From NCBI RefSeq assembly GCF_015832195.1, contig NC_052018.1, positions 26,130,115 to 26,194,114 of the forward strand: a stretch of DNA of 64,000 nucleotides. The letters run 5' to 3'. Below are positions 1-13,800 of the stretch, piece by piece. The notes beneath the pieces are model-generated. The model saw only the letters and a program-made list of their open reading frames with translations, made no database searches and was not told the DNA's origin. Each line of letters opens with the position of its first letter. The first letter of the stretch is position 1. A program made the position numbers and the translations under genes. The DNA comes from Motacilla alba alba (taxonomy: Eukaryota > Chordata > Aves > Passeriformes > Motacillidae).

Positions 1-322
1 TACAAGGAGGAATTAATGGACACAGCCATTTCTAATATAAGAACTATGTTTCTGGGTTTACCAAGAGCAGGATGGACAAAGGAAAAGCCTTGTTAGACAC
101 CAAAGGGCTTAACACTTTTCAGTTTTCTAGGATCATTCTGAAAAACCAAAAATATTACTATTCTTGTCTGAAATAATTTTCTATTTTTTAAAGGGCCTCA
201 TTGCTTATATTAAATTGCATAGATGAATTTGTTAACATGGCAGCAATGGCACAGATTCTGGTTTGAAAGGTCTCAAATTTACGGGTATGAACTAGAGCTA
301 CATAAATAATCTTCAATGAGTA

Positions 323-365
323 TTTAATTTACTTGGGTAAATTAAACTTTAATTTACTTGGGTAA
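323..365. repeat. Short local duplication (18 bp, offset 25)
   Basis: TTTAATTTACTTGGGTAA occurs at 323-340 and again at 348-365. Confidence 0.95.
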
Positions 366-1554
366 TTGGGTTCTAGCATTAAGAAAAAGAGGGATAATTT
401 CAAAACCTATCAAGTATGAATCCATTCACTTCTCAAAAGGAGGAGAAACCTCTCAACAAAAATGTAATGGCATTTATCCTCTGGAAAATAGCATCATGAA
501 TTTCGGTCTCAGATGACAGGGCCCAGTGTCTGTAAGCCCACCCAGCACACTGTGACATGGAGATTTTTTCTGTTGTGTTTCTACATAGTCCAATTTTGAC
601 ATTGTGGCATTGCATCCAATTTGGACTAGATCCAGACCTACACCAGCCAAGTCTGCACTTCACCAAGTTGTCCCATGAGGTGTTAATAATATGCTTTTTT
701 CTCCCAAAGTACCTAGCAGCAGATTCTTTGATGTCAATGCCTTTTACATGGAATAAGCCAGGGAGCTGAATTTCCCTAGTGTTTATTGACCAGAATGTTA
801 TTTGACTTTCTTGAGTGGATGAGCATTTTAGGCAGAAGGAATCAGCAAAAGTAGACTACGGAGGTACCACTCAGACTCAAAAGACAGTAGAGTATCTGAT
901 GCATGCTTGAGGAGGAGAATTGCTCGAAACTAAAGGAAGCAGAAAAATGTTTAATTCACAAGAAAGGTTTATCAGCCACACTCTCAAGCAAGTATCGTGA
1001 ATATTTTCCAGACTACAGGCACTGAGGATATTGTTAGTGCTTTACAGTTATTCTATGTAGGGAAAAATAAATGAATTAAATATTCTGTAATAGGTCAGAA
1101 GTTTCTCAAACTAGTGTGTGGCAAGGAACCAGTAAGTGCCTTCTGTCTATTGAGAAACAGAAACCCAAAATATGGAAGAGCTACTCCATGGAACAGGCCC
1201 AAATGAGACGACATTTCTGACAGGGCTTTGATGTATATTAGTATATACTGGTTTTGTGGGATGGCGCCTCATATATACTGAATTACATCACTTTAAGCCG
1301 TCTTCTGCCACTTTACCTTCCCAGGATTTCCAGAATTCCCAAGTGGGGTTTTTATGGCACTGCCAACTGGTCAGGAGGCTGCAGGCAACTGTTGGACTGA
1401 CTTTTCCTTCCACACCAAGGAGGAAGTGCCACTCTGTACCTCTTTTCTTAAGCATTAAATTATTGGAAAAAGTCTGGATTCTCATGTGGAATATTATGCT
1501 TTAAAAGGCAATTTCCTCAATGAAATTACAAACTCTGTGAACTGTGCAGAGCCA

Positions 1555-1640
1555 TGTCTCCTTGCACGTGCTTTGGAAGACGCTCCCCAGGCGGCAGAGC
1601 AATGACGCAGCAGCTGCTGCCAATGCCCAGTGGGTTTTAG
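1555..1640. promoter_or_regulatory. CpG-containing patch with E-boxes and an ARE/MARE-like site
   Basis: Motifs present are CACGTG (1565-1570), ATGACGCAGC (1602-1611, fits the RTGACNNNGC antioxidant-response core), and CAGCTG (1611-1616) inside the 14-bp palindrome GCAGCAGCTGCTGC (1607-1620). Four CpGs fall within 60 bp of CpG-poor intron. Motif matches alone do not show activity. Confidence 0.25.
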
Positions 1641-2647
1641 TAATGTGAACAGCGTGTGCATGTGAAAAAACACTGAGCTGTGCTTCCTAACACTGGCCAT
1701 GTTATCCACAGCACCCTTTCACGGGGCTTGCTCTGGAAATCAAGACCGACAGCTTGCGAGAACTTGGCACCATGCCTCCTCTTCTTAGCCCCAGGCTGCC
1801 AAAGCCCAGCGATTAGAGAAGAGAAAAGGGCTTTCAAGCACAACAAGAAAGCATGCAGCAAGTAAGACAACTGCTGTGTACACAGTAGCAATGCTGGTGG
1901 CCTGAAATGAATACTGCTGAATAGCTGGCAAAATGTCTAGAAGACTGTGAAGTTCAGTCTAGCAGCAAAAGTGGGGATTGAAAACACTGAGTAACTGCAA
2001 AACCAGTTATTAAAGCAACTCTGTTTAAACATCCAGACATGATGAAACTGGCACTCAGGGTATACATCAGGGATACAAGAAGGACTTAGAAATTTCTGAA
2101 CGTTATATGAAACAAAAGGGATGTCTAGGTAAGGGTAACTGGGAGACAAATAAAACCTAGCCAGAGGAAATTAAGAAATTAGTCACAGAAGTACATTAAC
2201 CCCTCAATTTTGATAAAATATTTGGTCCACAATCCTAGCTGTGTGCCCAAAACCATACTACAGACAAGACAGGCAATTATCCAAGCGTACAAGGCTTAGA
2301 ACACGGAACATGCCAAGACACACCAGTGGGTATGAGAAGTTTAACAAACATAAAAGGTGGGAGGAAAGCATGTGGGACATGAAGGTCAAAGTTCACAGTA
2401 CAGGGCACATGAAATATCCTCAGGCACTTTATATGGCACTAGACACTCATGTTTAAGCAAATCAACACTCAACACTGACCAGAGAATAAGCTTGCCTTAA
2501 GGCAGACGTCTGTATTTTGTCACATGAAGAGATAATTGCGCCCTAGTGACGGTGCTCATTAAATCTCTACCCATTCCAGCAAGGGTTTATGCACTTTGTT
2601 TCCATATAGCCATATAAATTTCTATTTATATATAAATTTCCATACCC

Positions 2648-2684
<37 letters not shown>
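2648..2684. repeat. Compound (AT)n(CA)n microsatellite
   Basis: A pure AT run (2648-2670) is followed by (CA)7 (2671-2684). It is bracketed by two similar AT-rich segments at about 2599-2632 and 2689-2722. Confidence 0.95.
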
Positions 2685-2686
<2 letters not shown>

Positions 2687-4373
2687 CATTTCCATATCCA
2701 TATAAATTTTCTATTTATGTATCTGAATCAGGAGCTGTATTTAGGCACAGCAGGAATTTAGATAACATGGCCAAAACTTTTGTTTGGTCAGCAGCAGTGC
2801 AGAAGATGGACTGCAAAAGTGAAAGTAGAGCAGCACCCTGATAAAAAAAACAAAACCCCAAACATTTCTAAATCTTGCATGACCTTGGCAGGTAGAAGGC
2901 TCTTTATTTTTTCCCAAATTACACATTATTAAATCTCTAGTAGACAGTATTCTTTTTCTTGGATTAAATCCATATACACTTACTAGCTTCATTAGATTTT
3001 TCTAGAAATCTGTGTTTTCTGATGTACCATGAGATAAATAACACCATGTCTATATTAATTAAATGATTATTTTTTACTGTGGCTAAATATGCTGGTCATG
3101 ACACCTATTTTTTAAATTTATAATGGAAAAATGTTGTTATTAAAAATATGATCATTTTCTATTTTTGAAAACATTTTCAGTTTCAGAGTTCACATAAAAA
3201 TTTAAAACAAAGTTATATGCTGTTCTGCAGAATATTTTATTTTGTATTGCAACCTACATATTATCTTTATATTTAAAGTTCTTTTTATATTATGTTGCAA
3301 AAGTACTCGGTGATGTCATTTTTACAAGAGCTACTTGACAAGTCATTCCTATTCCTATCCTATCATTCCTATCCATGTCAAAACTAAGTGGAAATGCAGT
3401 ATTTAGTATTTAAGGGCTGATCACCTAAACCAATAGTTTGCCAGAAACATGCATGCATTTATGAAATGCCTAATAAGAACGCTGGACTCACTTTTGAAAT
3501 TATATTAATATTCAAAGGATTTTGGAAAAACAGAAAAATAAAGGTCAGTAAAGCAATTAAAAATGGAGATATAATTACATTTTTCACTGCAGAAGACAGT
3601 CAAATGTTTAAAAAGATAAAATAAACTAATGATATTTAATTATGTATTAACTGTAATTTGAGATTTATTTTGTTCTTTTGCACATGATCATAATCAATGA
3701 GAGCCAAGTAGGCTATTTTTTATTTTTTAATGAAAAATTAGAAAACTATAAACAGTAATCTAGTACTTAGGAACTGTTATTTTTACTTAGGAGGTACTAT
3801 TTTTAGTCAACTTGCAAAGTTGATCTTAATATCTGATTAAGATAAGAAAAAATTACTTTTTTTTGTTACAAAACCCTTGTCTTTCTCAGGCTCAATAAAA
3901 ATGTTCTCTGCAATGATGACATTCTAGCCTGTCAAAAATTAATCCCACTCAAACCTATGAATGAGATCTTGATATGCATATTAATAAATTAAAAACTATG
4001 ATACAGGAAAAAGAGTGGGAAGATCTGGAAATAATAATAATATAACTAGGTAAGAATCATGTGCAAAACTGAAAACTATATTACTGATTTTTTCAGACAT
4101 AAAATCTGAGTCAATAGAGATTTCCTACATTGGTATCTATTTGAGCAGCAAAAGCAGAATGCAAATAAGTGACATTTGAGATTTTCTTCTACTGAGCCCC
4201 TTCCAAGGTCATTGAAGAAGTTACCTGACCATATAAGGACTTTGAAATTGAACCCATATTTAAATAAAGTCAGGCTTTATGCTCTCACTATTCATTAGAA
4301 TAGAAATAAACATTTAGGCTGGGTGTTGCACACAGATATCTTTATGCCTTCTCAAATTAAATCTGTATTTTTA

Positions 4374-5055
4374 TCATAGAATAATAGAATAGTTTGGGTT
4401 GGAAGGGACCCTCAAGATCTTCCAGCTCCAACTGGTGTGTTCCTGGGCAGGGACATCTTCTATTAGACCAGGTTGCTCAAAGCCCAAAGCCCCATTCAGT
4501 TTGGCATTGAACACCTCCAGGGATGGGACACCCAGAACTGCTCTGGGCAACCTGTTCCAATGCCTCACCATCCTCATCATAAAAAATGTCCTCCTAAACC
4601 ACAGTCTAAATCTACCCTTTTTCAGTTTAAATACACTGTCCCTTGTACAGTCACTACAGACTCAGGTAAAAAGGATTTCTGTGTCTAATGTTTAAGCCCT
4701 CTTTATATGTAAGAAAAACACAAGCAGATCTCCTCAGAGCCTTCTCTTCTCCAGGCTGGGCACCCCTGCTCTCTCAGCCTGTCTAGGTAGGAGAGGTGAT
4801 CCAGCTCTCTGACCTTGTCTGGAGACACGCTAACATGTCCATGTGTTTTGTATGCTGGGAAGCCCAGAGCTGGACACAGTATCCCAGGTGGGGTCTGATG
4901 AGAGTGGAGTCAGGGGCAGAATCCCCTCCACTGCCCTGCTGGCCAGGCTGCTTTTGATACAGCCCAGGATGTGCTTGGTTTCCTGGACTGTAAGTGCACA
5001 TGGCTGGCTCATGTCCAAGCTCCCATCCAACTATTTCAAGATACTCCACAGTGAT
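4374..5055 (-). mobile_element. CR1 LINE, 5'-truncated 3' end (about 680 bp)
   Basis: The left end shows the reverse complement of the CR1 tail (TCATAGAATAATAGAATAG) followed by the standard GTTTGGGTTGGAAGGGACC block, so the element reads on the minus strand. Decayed minus-strand frames keep the ORF2 C-terminus: STLIRPHLGYCVQLWA near the 5' side and VRHWNRLPRAVLGVPSLEVF near the 3' side. Stops and frameshifts break it up. It is the longest CR1 piece here and shares sense orientation with KHDRBS2. The 5' limit is approximate. Confidence 0.93.
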
Positions 5056-7405
5056 GCATTAGCACTTCTGGCCTAAAGAAGAAGTTTGAGGTCATTCTTA
5101 TGCAAATGTGGTCTCACCACCCGATTTCAGGCATGGACCTTAAATAGCTAAATAAGAACACTGATCACTCCTGGGCTAGCCAGTAGAGCAGCAGCCTTGC
5201 CTGAAGGTTGGCAGAATGCAACACTGAGTTCACCTGTCGTGATGTGAATAGCAGTGCATGAAAAAGGTGAAGTTTCCCCTTTGTTTTATGTCTGAGTTCG
5301 CTGAAACTTCAGAGACGTGCATGCTGTTTGCAGAATTCAGCACATCCATGTCAGGTCCACACCAGGGACTGTGCAGGTACAAAAAGAACAATCTATCTAA
5401 AGGGCTAGACATCGTCCAGATTAAATAACACAATGCTTTTGAACTGAGAATAAAATAATAAACAAGACAGAAATAACACTCTACTAAAAAAAACCCAAAA
5501 CCAACAAAAAAGACCAACAAAACCCAAACACATGTAAAAAACAAGCAGCTCAAAGTTCCACCTAATGACTACAGCAACTCAGTCACCAAAGACATCTAAG
5601 AAAAGTATAAAAGAATAAACAATATAGAATTATCATTTTATGTTTAGTCTCAGCATTTTTGGTTTTATCCCCTGAGATGCCAAAAGGCAACAGAAAAATT
5701 GCTAACATTTCCAGTCACTCGGATACACTCATATTAGTCCAGAAGCACATGAATCTTCTTAATGACACTCAACTGTGGCCAATTCAACACATGAAGAGTG
5801 ACTTTTCTATAAATTGAGAGCATACATCAAAAATCACAGAAATAAAGTAACAAAGTACCATAAATATGTGTATGGAACAAACCCCAGTTTTTCATGCCCC
5901 ATAATACTTGAGCCTTAATACAATGATGCTTCCTTTAAGTCTATAAAACCTTTTCTTTAACTTACAGAAAATGAAAGAAAAAAATCAAACCCAAGATAGG
6001 AAAACTCATTAGATTGGAGCACCTGTTACAGCTTTTTTGCAATTCTTATAAAAAGATTCTTGGATTTCCTTTCTGGTATCTGGAATCTCTTCTAATACTC
6101 GCCTACAATATTCCTCCCAAACTTTCACCCCATACATAAAATATATTCCAAAGACACAAGAGAGTTGTGCTTTTTTGCTTTTTTCTTTCTAATGACATTT
6201 GCTCATCCAATGCAACAAAAAAAATCTTTGCACAAATATCTTAGCAAAATTTAATTAGGCATGCTGAATGGAGACACATATCATATGCTTCTGTGCTAGC
6301 CAATGTATTATGAAGAGTTATTTGGTACTGTATTTCATGGTATACAGTGATAACTTATGTGTGAGAGAAACAAATTCTCTCCTCAATCACACTAGCTTTT
6401 TTAATTATCCAAGAATATAATTTGCTCCTCTTTCTCCTCTCAATTTTACAAACCACTGAATACTATTTCCAGAGCCAGGAAATGACACTAGATGAATTAA
6501 TAATTCATTGTAGTATGACATCTCCTAGATTTCACTGCTGAACTACATTCTACAAATAGTGTAAAACAAAATGAGAAAATTTGCCCTTATTGCTGTATAT
6601 TAAGAGCAAAATTTACAGTTGTGACATGGAGAAATCCAGTTTGGAAACTAAAGTCCATACAACAAATAACATGGTCTATGATCTATCATAAGCCCTTTCT
6701 CATTGAAGCCCATGTGAAAAAAGGTAATTTAAGTTAGCAGGCTTCTTTGCTGCATTTTTGTGCTATACATGTAAAATCCCTTCATCTATTTTTAATTACA
6801 GATTATTGCCTTCATTAACAGATTGCCGGTATACATTTGAAATGTATTTCTGGAGATGTATTAGGCCAAAATTCCATATAGTCCTAAAACTGAATAACAT
6901 ATTTTTTGCTATACATCAAGTACTTTTGGAACCTTTTATAAACTATTCTAGCTCATATACTTCAATGAAATGAATGTGCCATCTTCATTTAATAGTGAAC
7001 TTGCATTAAAACTATTTTATCTGGGTATGCATCTGTAGATCATAATGCATATTTTATATTTTGTACATTAAGCAGAAAAGTAATAAAGGGTAAACCCTAA
7101 AGCAAAAAAACATAGTAGTTAATGTATGTGAACCTCATTAAAAAACTCCCCATTTTATAAGTTCAGCCACTATATATATATATTTTTTTTTGCAGAATAT
7201 ATAATAGTGTTTCCCCTACAAACTTCAGAATAGGAAGCAGTGATAGCTGTCTGTATCACGAAAGGAGAAAGCAAATGTGCAGATTCAGTATGTCGCTCTG
7301 CTGATGTAGTAAGAAAAAAAAGAGAGAAGGTGGCAGAAAACAGACAAAAATAAAGACAGCGGTTTCAAACACAGGAATTGTAAAACACAGGGACTCATAT
7401 CACAG
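5056..7405. other. Intron stretch, nothing recognised
   Basis: AT-rich unique sequence. A short TA run and T run at 7171-7194 precede GCAG on the plus strand, the wrong strand for the host gene. Confidence 0.6.
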
Positions 7406-7800
7406 TCATGGACTCACAGAATGGTTTGCTCTGGAAGGGACCTTGAAGATTATCCAGTTCCCACCTCCCTGCAATGGGCAGGGACATCTTCCACTAGACC
7501 AGGTTGCTCAGAGGCTCATCCAAACAGGCCTTGAACTCTTCCAAGGATGGGGCATCCACAACATCCCTGGGCAACCTGTTCATGTCTCAGCACCCTCACA
7601 GTGCTGAGAATGGTGAGTGTAAAGAATTTCTTCTTAATATCTAATCTAAACCCACCCTCCTTCTGTTTGAAGCCATCACCCCTTGTCCTGTCACTACGGG
7701 CTCTTGGAAGTGAATAGTCTCTCTCCATCTTTGTTGTAGGCTCCCTTCAGTTACTGGAAAGCTGCAATTAGGTCCTCATCTCAAATTATCCAGGGTCTGG
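7406..7800 (-). mobile_element. CR1 LINE 3' fragment (about 395 bp)
   Basis: The reverse-complement CR1 tail region begins near 7406, with CACAGAATGGTTTGCTCTGG followed by AAGGGACC. A minus-strand frame retains the ORF2 end (SDRTRGDGFKQKEGGFRLDI, then KKKFF). The tail octamers are worn (TCATGGACTCACAGAATGG). Near 7770-7800 the CR1 match fades into an apparent internal deletion, so the right end is approximate. Confidence 0.9.
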
Positions 7801-8883
7801 ACCATGAGGGGGGCAAAAAACCAAAAAATTTAAAGTTTTATTATCACATCATTTTTTACCACACACTTTTCAGCATCATGATTGAGCCTTCTACTTAAAA
7901 GTTGTTGAAGAAAAAGCTTTCTATATCTAACTGGGTGATGATTGCAAGGCATTCATCTCTGTAGAGCATGTTTTAGCAATTGCAGCTAAATCTTCAAAAG
8001 AACAAACTAAAATATTAATTCTGTTTGCAACTGTTGACACCCAGGATTTGGCCTTGAAATAGTAAAACAGAATTAATAATTTATTGTCAAACTATTCAAG
8101 AGTACACATTTGCTACATCAATATAAAGAAATGTGAAACATTAATTTTGGACTTACATATATAACTTCGGATCAAGTCTCTTAACAGCTAGAGATTCAAT
8201 ATAACTGGTGTTATACTAGAGTTGAGAGTTACATAGATGGGTAATTGTAATTTTAATTAAGGAAGTAAGACTTGCTGGACATTCCCTATATCCTCTCATT
8301 CTGTAAACAGACCTCTGGAGAAAGATTACCAACATAATACAAAGAAAAAATTATTTTTCTTTCTCTCTCATGCCAGATAAGCATTTGGTAACAGACTTCT
8401 TTAACATAAGAGGAGATGAAGCAGGACCTGCTGCTGGACAGAAAAACAGGGACATTTTTATTTATTTTTTCCTCATCACTTCATAAAAATTACCCTTAAG
8501 TGGATTCTTTAGAGTTTACAGACACCTCCTAAATCATTCATCTGTTGGAGCACCAAAAAACAAACACACAGTGCAACCATTGACTTTCACAGCAGGGTTT
8601 GGAAGCACAGGAAGGGAAGATTTGCCTGTAAGGCCAAAATTCAGCAAAGCATTTGCACATTCATAAACTAAAAACATCCCAGCTGTGTTCCTGTGGCCTC
8701 TAAACACAGTTTATGAGATCAGGGTCCAGTAAGTACTAGAGTTACTACTAAAGATTTGGTTTCAAAGAAATTTCTCAGAGACGTGGAAGGAAGAAGATGA
8801 CAGGAGACAGGGATTAGGGCAAGGCTTCGTGTTGATTTTAATCACTAACTGCTCCCCTCTCAACTCCTCCACAAATTCTGAAG

Positions 8884-8899
8884 AAAAAAAAAAAAAAAA
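8884..8899. repeat. Poly(A) tract (16)
   Basis: A pure A run. No gene-like or retrocopy sequence was recognised upstream. Confidence 0.9.
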
Positions 8900-10454
8900 G
8901 CATTCTGTTTTGTATCATAAATAGACTTGATCTGATTCAAATCAAATGAACATTTGAGTTCACATACAGATACAATATCATATCAATAAAAAGTAGGCAA
9001 AAGAGCCTCAAAGACTTGAGCACATCCACAGATGTCCTTAGGTATGGGATATATTCTGTAGGGCTAACAACTCATTCATCTGAACTCAGAAAACTCTGAA
9101 TTTAGGGTATTAAAATGCCGCATTTGTAAGATTTATATTATCAACAAATTAATTCTCTGCAGACACCTCTAAATTAGATGGACATGAGCTTTTATTGTAG
9201 GGAAAGTAAGAACTGAGAAATAAAGCCAAAACCACACAGTGGTAGGAACTAAAGGAAAACTTTATAGTCCTGCAGACTCCAAGTGCCAGCTTCAAACTGG
9301 ATTGAATTCATGGTCACCTGCAATCAAAAAAACCCCTAGAAACTACAAAAATTAGGAAAAAGTAAATAATATCACTCGCAATGTTAATATCATACTTTCT
9401 GATTCTGCAGCATATTCAAAACATAACTGTAAGAGCTGCACATATGCCTTACTTTAGCTATGTTTGATAAAGCAGAAACACAGCTCACACCCAAGCATAC
9501 TTGGAAAGAAGCTTGTCAGAGAACACCTCTCTGTCAGAGAATTTTCTTTTCAAAGAAGATGAAAGAAAGATGGGGAGGTTTATCTTGTGATAAATAGCTA
9601 TAAACTAAAATTAAATCTGTACAGATTTCTTTAAAGCTGTTATTGAGAAGCCGCAAATTATTGTGGATTACATAACAACAGTACTGCTATAAAGTTATAT
9701 CTCTAAATTTATATTGATGTTGGGTAGATAAATGAAAAAGGAATGCTACAGTACAACAGTAATCAATCTGAAAAATGATCCAGAGACTAATCAATGCAAC
9801 TGAATAAGAGAACATTAATCCCTGATGGAGATATTACAAAGTAAATAATATCTAACTTAGCTATCTAAATTCCACTCACCATATTCTTCTATTATGTTTC
9901 TTGTGGAATTGAATTTCAGGGGACTCCAAAGAGTTGTTGCTCCAAGTCTAATTTTTTTTTTCATTATTCTATTTAATTGTGTGCACTGTAATTTAATTTA
10001 CTGCAATGCTGCCTCTATTGTGGCAATGCAAAATTCTTTGTAAGAGTAGCCCATTAAAGTATATTAAAAGTATTTATCATGATCCTCAAGAGTACAGATA
10101 GCATTATGCATGGAAAACTGGGATTTAATGTAATTGCTACAAATATTTCAAAGCAGTTCTTTCTGCATTTATCTATATGTAAAACAGAAAGAATAATAAA
10201 CATAAAACTAAACTCAGCAAGATCAAACCTTGTCTTTATGAAGCTGCATGTAGATAAATAAAATACTTTGGAATATAAGTCATTGTTCTGAAAAAGTATA
10301 GATGGGAAAAACATCAGTGTGAAAATATATTCAGTCCCCCGAATTGCTGTAAGCAATTGAGTTAATTTACTTTAATTTCCTTGTCTCTCTTTTTTTACCT
10401 TCCCATCTCTCACACATGAATGTGCTGCTTTATTTCTTCCTGCATTTTTTTTAA

Positions 10455-10800
10455 GAAAACTTATCGCCTGTTCCACAGGCAGGGACATTAGTGCCAGGAC
10501 TCACCCGACAATGCCATTCAGGGTTGCAAATACCATGTACAGGAGAAGGGGGTGTCCCAGTTGGGTGCATGGTCACACAACCAAACCTCTTGAGAGCTGT
10601 GAGGCATGGGAGTGCCCCCGCAGAGAGTGACAGACATGGGACACTGCCAACAACCACCAACTTGTTCTCTGACCAATGGAATACAGGTGAGCTGAAATCA
10701 AGAAGTGTTTGGCACAGGTCTGGATGTGAAACTCAGACTTTTGGGTGTGAAATTGGCACTATTGCAGACAGAGGGGAGATTGCAGCTGAGTCACTTGGAA
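10455..10800. other. GC-richer unclassified block
   Basis: Base composition rises sharply against the flanks, and the longest open frame of the window (10491-10958 +, 155 codons) lies over it. The predicted product shows no domain, signal peptide or family I recognise, and the frame runs on into AT-rich intron. I suspect an old repeat or conserved non-coding sequence rather than a gene. Confidence 0.4.
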
Positions 10801-13800
10801 GCTTGTTCCTAATGAATAATACATGTGTACATAGCTTTGTTTACTTTGTTGGGACATTTAGAAAACCTTACAATATTCCACAAACAAAAAATTTAAACTG
10901 CTTTCAGGTAAAACAACTACTAACCATTTACAAGTTGACAAAACAGAAAGCATGTTAACTTTTTCTCTGCTAAGGGCTATCTTTACCCTTCCCACATTGC
11001 TCTCTTGCCACTTCTTTGCCTTGCCTTCTTTAAAGTTTCATGGTCTTCCATTACCTTCAACTTAAAAAGAATAAAGCTGAAGACTACCTCAATGTTTTGC
11101 CCTTTGGAAGCAGCCTAATTTTGTAGAAAGAAAAGAATGTGTCGCATCTTTTTAAACCCAGCAGTGTAAGTCTTACAAATGTCCTGTCAGAACTACAGAA
11201 TATCTAAGTCTGTTTTAACATTACATTCAAGGGAGGCGATAAAGACTTTTAATATCACCACTGTGTTACATCAGTAATAAAACAGCATCTGCTTGAGGTC
11301 TGCTGTGGTTCTTATGTGAGGACAATGCAATTTTCTTAACTATCAGCTTCAGAGTATGAAATTTTTAACACAGAGCTGAATTGCCCTCTTGGCTATTCTG
11401 TTTTGAAGAGGTCATCACTAATTACATGGAAGCATTGTATCACTCCATGAATTGTGCTAGTAGGAAATACTTGCATTGCTATATCTTGTTGAATCCCTGC
11501 AACCACTCGAACACCTCACTCTTCAGACTGGAGCTCTAGTCTAAAAATTAACAAGAGAACTGTATGGAGATTGCATGTGAATTTCATTCGCTCACTCAGC
11601 TAAATACTAAGAGTGATTTATTCCTTGCACTCGTCATTGGCAAAACTGCCACTGGCTTCAGCAGTACAAGAAAGGTACTTGTGGGACTCTGAAAGCATTG
11701 GAGGGTATCTTATGGACCTCCTTAAGCATCAAAGAAGAACAGACCAACAATTTTCAAATTTTATTTAAATTACAAACATTTAAAGTACTCAAATGAATGT
11801 CCCAATTTCCTGGTTGTTTTAACCTATCTTGGCATGTAACCAATCTATGAACTTTACTTTTTCATCAGTAATTAGTAAAGGAAGATATGATAATCTCAAT
11901 TTTTATGCCAATTATAATTTTCAAATTTAAAATAAAACCTTGTGTTCCAATATTCCATGGGTATGAAGAAATGTAAGTATTTTTTATTTAATACCAAACA
12001 AATTCATTAAAACAAGAATATCAAAGAGATCAGAGACTTCAGCTTTGTTTCTTTTAATAAGCACAGAAACTTGAACAAATTGTTTCACATTTACACCCTT
12101 TTTCAAGAAATCACAGACAAATAAGTTACAGAATCAATGAGGCAGACTGTTTCCAATATTTACAGTCCAAAGTTTATAGTCCAAAATTTGTCTCTGAGAG
12201 ACAAAAAGGACATGAAGTTTTATTTTCATTTGTTCAATTTAGGATTTTTCTCTCCTGGGGAATATTTACTGAGCAAAACACCACGAGAGCAATATTCACC
12301 AAGGTCTTTTTTGTTACCATTGCCTCAGGGAGACACTGGATAAGAAGGGGTCAGGAAATAAATGTGATGCTCCTGTGACCCAGCAGTTCCTAATGGCTTA
12401 TTCTTGACTCTGATGACAGCCCAGATCTTGTACCACTGAAAGCAAACTCCAATACTGAGGAATACATCTACTTTGTGCAACATCCTGTGTCCCTTTTCAC
12501 AAACTGGCGGGGTGTACATGTGAGTGTCTAATTACACAAAAATAAGCTGCAGTAAATTGGGCTCTAGCTATAATACTGGAATGCTGTAAAAGTCTGCTGA
12601 CGCAAACTCACAAGTAGTATTTTTTCAGAAGTGCAACTAAAAAATTTCCAGCTGCCATGAGGGCAGGAACAGGCTGCTTACTGAGAAATATAAATGACTT
12701 CTCTAATGAGACAAAAAAGGTTCTGTTCATATACTACTACAGTGCCCAGGCAGAAAATGCAGAGAAGAACTGGAACCTGACTGGAGAAGTCAAGAGAGTG
12801 CCCTGGTGCCCAATCTTCAGACCTAGACTCCAAAGTGCAGATCAAAGCTTACAGGCAGCACAAACCACAAGCCACATCTCTAGAGAATATATTTTTCTAG
12901 AACTTGAGAGACTCAAACAAGGTGGAAGTCACTGTTGCAGAGACTAGGAGCTGCACTGCCTCATGTATGGGCAGGAAGCAGTAATTTGGTAGGTTCTGAT
13001 ACTGCTATCTTTTTCCAATATAGATATGTTTTTCCAAACCAAAGAATGGTTTGGTACTGATGCTTTGTCTTTACATGCTGCATGAAACTCAGCATAAAAA
13101 GAAAAAGGTGGTACATCATTCCCATTTAGGACATGGAATGATCTGGAGGCTTATTCAAGTATGATTTGACAAGGCAGCAGGTTTTATATCAAAGTGAAAG
13201 GAACACTGTTGACTAATTTGGTGATAACTGCAAAGTAATTTTACTTGAGCTACTTGAGCTATACTCCTCTTTAAATGTAAGTGATGTCAAGTCCATTTAA
13301 AATGCAAGTCCTACCAATGTGTAGAAACATTTAGGAAATTAGTTACAAATCTATCTTGAGACTTTGGAAGTGACTGTGCATCTTTTGAGGATAAAAGAGT
13401 TGGACATTAAATAGCATGGGAATTTAAAATGGTCAAGAGACAGACATCCCTAGTCACTGTGCAGAAAAAAAAACAAACAAGGAACTGGCTAACATAGAGA
13501 AAAGTAATTCTCAACCATGAAATGGAGCAATATCACACACACATCTTTCTCTCTCCACATATACGTACAGATAACAAAGCTTTCAAAAAGCTTACCTCAA
13601 GCCTAACTCCTCTAAGCAATGTCAAAGTGGTTACCCAACCAGTCAAAAACAGCAGACTTGTTCTTGACCCAAAAGGAATTGGGTAAAAGGCTGTTTTCTC
13701 TGCAGCAATACAGACTACGTACTTAAACCCATTCCAAAATTCAGAGAGAGATGTCAGAGAAAAGATTGTAAATCTCTGATATAAATATAACAAACCACCT

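Noticed and set aside
4399..4695. Plus-strand open frames over the CR1 copy
   Set aside because: They are antisense shadows of the minus-strand CR1 ORF2 end.
7171..7196. Poly-T followed by GCAG, resembling a splice acceptor
   Set aside because: It lies on the plus strand, opposite to KHDRBS2, and no open exon with a donor follows.
8884..8899. Poly(A) run as the tail of a processed pseudogene
   Set aside because: No coding-like or known transcript sequence precedes it and no flanking target duplication was seen.
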